Source: Motacilla alba alba (lineage: Eukaryota; Chordata; Aves; Passeriformes; Motacillidae). Taken from it: a stretch of DNA of 64,000 nucleotides. Positions 59,111 to 64,000 of the stretch are shown here, one piece after another. The first letter of the stretch is position 1, and each line of letters begins with the position of its first letter. Where the stretch lies: NCBI RefSeq assembly GCF_015832195.1, contig NC_052018.1:64975666-65039665 (forward strand). The letters run 5' to 3'. The translations under genes were made by a program, and so were the position numbers. Under the pieces are notes generated by a model. The model did not search any database and had not been told where the DNA came from. It saw only the letters and a program-made list of their open reading frames with translations.

Positions 59111-61856
59111 TACTGTACTTTCTACAAAAACACTTTGCTCAAAATTTTACTAAGCTTTCCAGGAACAATGCAAAAAGCAGTGGATTCACAGAGGTGAAAG
59201 CTTGCTTAATCCTTGAGACATCCACATGAAATTGCCAGAAAACTTACATTGATATTACAGTGATTATGAGTCACAGAATTGCACTGGGTGTATAAACTAT
59301 ACATGCTCATTGTTTTTGGTGTAGAAATCGTGTTCCAAGTGAGAGTGTGTTAGGACTTTGTAAGGACACTTCCATACCTTTTTTCTTAATTTCTGAGTTA
59401 ATTATAATTGGAAAGTTTATTTTTTTATTACCTTCCATAGATGAAATACAACTGTGAAAAGAAGTGTAATTTTTTTTTTCCTTAGGACACATATGCTATT
59501 TTTTTGTCTTAAGTTGGATTTTTAAATACTGTCAGAGGTTTGAAGCAGTCAAACCCAGAAAGCTAACACCTTGCCTTGGCATAACTCAACTGCTCAAGGT
59601 GTTATGATTGTCTTCTACACTGGACTGAAAGATTTAAATTCCATGGGGTTATAGATTTCATTTCTTTTTAAATAACTGTAGTCCGCACACTGCTGCCACT
59701 GAAATGGGTCCTACATGATCTGTATCCAGAGATGTTTGGTTGACTTCCTTTCAGAAACATCTGAATAGTACTTGTGTAATTTTGAAAATGTTAACAGCAT
59801 ACAATTTTTTGAAATCTGTTGATTAAATTGATTTTCACAAGGAAAGTGGGATACTCTTATTAGACTTGTCTTCCTGTCTTTTTTTTTTTTTTCCTGCACA
59901 ACTAGTTCAACTTGTAGTAACTACTCGAAGTTTAATCCAGTGTTCATAAACCTAATTATGTGTTATAAAGCTAAGTAAGCAGCTAGAGGTTGTGTGAACA
60001 TACCAGCCAAATATGCCAGTCAGCATGTGAAGGACATCCTGGGGCATACCCAACTACCTGTAACCTGTGCCTGTGTGCTGGGGTGGGGTGGGAGATGCAG
60101 TGAGAGGCCAGAGAAGATGTGGGCAGCAGCTGGCACTAATGGGGCATCCACTGATGTGTGGGAGGCCCAGCATTCTCAGTCTTCAATTTAGGAAATTTGA
60201 GCCTGTTGTTATATGTAGAGCCGGGTATTACTATTTAAATCTCCAGAACTGGCTCCTGTTTGATTAGCTGTTGACCTAGAGAGTTTTTGAGAGGAATAAT
60301 GATAGAGTCCAGGAACTTGGGTAAAAGAGAGGCAGCTCTGAGGGGGTGGATCAGGAAGGGCTTTAATATTTGGAGTGAAAAAACAGGGAGTGAGGGGAGT
60401 TTAGGATTGCAGCCTTTTGGTTGTTAGAAAAGAAAAATAGGAAGACTTCTGACTGAAAGAGTTGGGATAGAAGAGACACTGGAATATGAGTGGGCAGAAA
60501 AATTTAGTGTTGCAAATAACTTTTCAGTGCTACTGTCTTTACCTGCCTGTCACAGAGAACACAATAACATTTTCTTTCGTACTGTGAGCATTGTTTTCTG
60601 AAGGTGTTCAAACAAGGTTGTTTGTGATGTCTGCCTGATTTGAAACTCTGCCGTAACTAGAAGAGAGCTACTTGCATATACACAGTTTATGGCTTGGCTT
60701 CCTTCTCTGTCCAAGCAATCTTGTTTACTTGTGCCTGTGCAGGGTCTCTGACATCTGTTGTCTCTGCTTCCTTTCTGGTATGCAGAGGGGCTTTTTTGTG
60801 GGGATGGCTCTTCTGTTATGTAGAAGATTAAGCTGGTTGAGTACAGCCATTCCTCTGACCTTACATCCTGTGAATCACCTCCACAAGTGCAAGTGAGCCT
60901 AATAACAGTTCTAATTTGGGCAGAGAACAAGGAGCAGATGGCTAACACCAACTTGTGGATTCCATTTTCTTTATAATCACTTAGAAATTCAAAGACTTAA
61001 TCTAAGCTCATAACACAACCAGCTGTAGTAAATCTAGTTTGTGATTTTATTTGTGTTCATAAATTTACTTTGTCTTTTTTTCTTTAAGTGCCTTCCTGTT
61101 TGTTGCTTAGAAACATCTTTGGTAGATTTTGGGCAGGAATTATCTGCCTTTCTTTTCTCTTTCCATGTGCTGGGCAGTTTGTGAAATATGTGTTCAAATG
61201 TATTTGTATTGTATGTGAAAGCTTCGCAGGGCTGTCTTGCAGTGGGAGCTGAAGCTGCTTGGTTTGACCCGGTGTTAGGGACCCATTGGGAGCTGTTGGA
61301 GTGACATGTGGGGTTTCTGGCTCTGGTGACCCTCTGCAGCAGCCTTGTGTACTGCCTGCAATTCTGGAGCAGCCTCGGGACACTGCTTACAGCTTTGGGT
61401 TTGCGCTGTCATCCCATGAAAACAGCAGGGTCACTGGCTGAGCAGTGTGGGCTGTCAGGCTCTGTGTTGAGCATTATTTCTGTCTCCTGAGAGCTTGGTT
61501 ATCTATACCTCCCTTTTCGTCATCATTCCAACATGCTGAGACCATAGTGTGGTGTGTTCAGTTGCTTTTGTTGGGAGGTATGGAAACAGCTATTTTAATG
61601 TTCCTTCAGCTGTGAGGATGCCTTTCTCCAGGTTATCAGTTGCTGGGGGATTTTTTGTTGTGAAGTAAACACAATTTAGCTTAAAATTACAGTACACTTT
61701 GGTGAGAATGAGAGGGTGGTCCTCATTACTTGTCTGTGGTGTCTTGTTTTTGGTGGTGTCTGCTGTTGGGAAACAGCAGGTAGCGAGAGGTGCATGACTT
61801 TTCTTTTTGCATTTTTTTTGTTGTTTTGGCTAATGCTTATATTCCATAGTTGTTAC

Positions 61857-61875
61857 TTTTTTTTTTTTTTTTTTT
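61857..61875. repeat. T homopolymer tract
   Basis: About 19 T residues; simple sequence, no retroposon body recognised. Confidence 0.8.
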
Positions 61876-63280
61876 AGATACACTATTAATATTATTCTAG
61901 TTTTGCCCAACTGCTGAAGTTTGGAGAGAGAAGGAAAAGGAATGAGGGAAAGCTTTGTACATACCCCTGATTGCAGAAATTATAATTGCAGCACAAAGGT
62001 GAAAGTTTACAGGCAAATTATGTGTTGCTGGAGCTATTTTTTTCTACCCTGGTGTTGCAAGAGAAGAAAGAATATGCAGTACAGTCTCAACGTTTGCTTT
62101 TTGTTCTTTTTAAAAATGAAACATCTTACCTTCCTCCTTTCCCCCTAGTCCTTAAAAAAGGCCCAACCCAAAACCTGCTGATAAAGATTATTCTTTGTAG
62201 ATAAAGTCAGGAGCCAATACTCACAATGAGCTCCGGGGTTCTTCTGTGAGCTTAGTCACAAACTGGTGCTTCATGGCTTGCTTGGCTTTTTGCTTCTTGC
62301 TAACAGGGATAAAAACTATGCTGGTTTCCGTGCTCAGATTTTAGATGCTTATTTTGTGTCTTTTGCTGTATGAATTAGTCTGAGTTTGAAAAAAAAGATC
62401 GTTGCTTTCAAAAGGCTTTTTCTGTCCAGGAATACAAACCTTATCCCTCTTTTTGTTACTGTTTTGTTACAGGGTTTCATAGGTGTGCAAGTCTTGGGAG
62501 GGGCGGTATCTACGATAGATACTCCCGATTGCCCAAAGGCTTAAGCAAAGGGATGTTTCTGTAACTTCGTTACATTCCAAGTGTCTTAATTGAAACCCAC
62601 AGGCTAATTCCTTCTTTTATTTCTAAATTCCTTTGCTGAGAACCTAAATAACGAGGTGATGAAGGCAAATTTAAGTCTTCAAATGTGAGATGACCCTTGG
62701 TAATGTGTGCTGGAGTGGTTGGGCAATTTCTGTACTTTATTTGCCAATCAAGTCTATGCTTCTCCAGGGCATTTTCATTTTAGTGCTGTTCTGCCAGCTG
62801 TTTTGGGTGTGATAACTTCTGTCTTTGAAAAGCTAAATAATGCAGTTCTGTCATGCAAGCATGTAATGTGTTTTGGGGAAATAAGAAAGCTCTCTTTCAG
62901 CATGAAACAGAGGTTGAGTGGAGGACAAACCGCAATCCAGTGAGGCTTTTGTTTTTACCTCTATTTTTAGATAATTTAGATTCCTTTTTGCTCTCCAACA
63001 TGATATTCACGATGTAAGCAGATTGGACTTGAACTGTGTTTTCAAGGTGCCCCAAACGAAGTTAAAGCACAGTGTTGTGGGTGGAGGAGGTATGTAAGGC
63101 TACAGAAGCTGCTGCTGGGGGCGACTGAGTGCCAGGACACAGCCCGGGCATCTGATCACAGGAGCTGGCTGTTCGAGCATACTCCTGTTGGGTGGACATA
63201 CATCATTTTGTGTAACAGAAGCAGGCATCCGGGATAGGAAGCTTTTCTTCTCTCTTTTGTCATCACAAGAGTTTAATTCT

Positions 63281-63299
63281 GTGTGTGTGCGTGTGTGTT
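63281..63299. repeat. (GT)n microsatellite
   Basis: Short GTGTGTGTGCGTGTGTG run, one interruption; likely length-polymorphic. Confidence 0.8.
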
Positions 63300-63768
63300 T
63301 AGGTTTGTTTTTATTTCCTCTTAAAGGAACAAACTGTTCTGACGTTGTCCATTACTAGTCCATTAAGTGACTGGAGGGCAGGCAGAGAGAGGAAACAGTC
63401 AGTAGGTAATGAAGCAGAATTTGGCCCTGAGTCAGTCCTTGGCTTTTACTGTCAGGCTACAGCAGTGTGAAAGGAAACAAATGTTTTAGCAGCTTGGTGA
63501 ATTTGTTTCTCACTGGGCTGTAACTTGCTGACATTTTTAATGTCTTGTGTGAGAAGTTGACTGGCTGGATTACTGTGTGCTTTGCTGAATGATGATATTG
63601 TTTTTTTACTGAATGTGGCTAATTTGTTATCCGAATCATAATGTCAGCCTCGAGGGGTTAGCCTTACAAATTTGTAGGAATCTATAGAAAATTACTTTGA
63701 GGGATAAAACAACTTGTCAATGTTGCTATCCAAGCACCAGCATTTCAGTTTCTTTTTTTTTTTCCCAG

Positions 63769-63955
63769 GGGTTTATAGGAGAAAGGTTGACAAAACTGTA
63801 GCTGCAATAGCCAGTTACAAAAATCCTAGTTTCATAGGCTTTTATAAAGCAAACATTAGAGTAGAGTCTGACTGGCAAGGGTTGTCTGTGGATTTTATAA
63901 CTGACCAGGATGTTTTAGGAAGATGGGACTTGTGGGCGTTCTTTTTCCTTGCTTA
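63769..63955 (+). CDS. Possible exon after a strong acceptor, very tentative
   Basis: A long T/C tract ending cccag at 63768 precedes a frame that stays open for about 61 codons to a TAA near 63955. If entered in phase 1 (as the upstream first exons would require) it begins with Gly and reads GVYRRKVDKTVAAIASYKNP, and later contains VESDWQGLSVDFITDQDV. There is no strong internal donor, so it would have to be a terminal coding exon, yet no polyadenylation signal is visible before the window ends. No domain is recognised. Chance openness is a serious alternative. Confidence 0.15.
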
Positions 63956-64000
63956 AGAAATAGAAAGGATGCACTGCTCCTTAGGGCATAGTAGGGGTGC

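Larger units (their letters stand above)
59111..63768 (+). other. Intronic stretch to near the right edge
   Basis: Ordinary intron-like DNA with T-tracts at about 59879-59892 and 61857-61875 and a GT-rich microsatellite near 63281-63299. I see no exon with paired splice sites. Confidence 0.5.

Noticed and set aside
1..64000. tRNA, rRNA, snRNA or CRISPR-like arrays
   Set aside because: No clover-leaf with A/B boxes, no recognisable snRNA or rRNA segment and no regularly spaced direct repeats were seen by eye. A covariance-model scan would be needed to exclude diverged copies.

Overview
This looks like vertebrate, almost certainly avian, genomic DNA. It is AT-leaning and gene-poor, and its recognisable interspersed repeats are all CR1-type LINE fragments, including the antisense CR1 pieces near 56.2 and 58.0 kb and CR1-type 3' ends near 22.2 and 31.5 kb. 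The tail near 22.2 kb (a 'taatggttggatgatctta' type end followed by an ATTCTATAATTCT run) resembles songbird CR1 tails as I remember them, so a passerine is my best guess. There are no bacterial-style genes; long ORFs are few and mostly artefacts of composition. || Layout: 1-9.0 kb is AT-rich presumed intergenic DNA with several striking inverted repeats. 9.03-10.25 kb is one dense CpG island, the promoter of a plus-strand gene. A non-coding first exon appears to end at 9582 (donor GTGAGT). A second exon at 10451-10608 carries a well-supported start codon at 10530 and the first 26 codons of a protein I do not recognise, ending at a CAG|GTAAAC donor in phase 1. From 10.6 kb to the right edge I read the window as mostly one very long first coding intron, or a set of nested introns. 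|| Inside that intron are two further sites that look like alternative first coding exons. The better one is at 43448-43541 (31 codons plus 1 nt, strong GTGAGT donor, in-frame upstream stop, local CpG enrichment and a ZNF143-like motif). The weaker one is at 47586-47778, within a CpG-rich patch at 47.38-47.99 kb. All three candidate first exons end in the same splice phase with G as the leftover base, which is what alternative promoters feeding one shared downstream exon require. Two possible downstream exons (53528-53645 and 63769 onward) also open in that phase, but they are weaker. || The rest is intronic DNA with homopolymer tracts, CR1 remnants (including a head-to-head pair at 58.0-59.1 kb), perfect hairpins and palindromes, and one homeodomain-site-rich segment at 17.0-17.2 kb that may be a regulatory element. 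No tRNA, rRNA, CRISPR or complete gene was found. Gene identity is not claimed.
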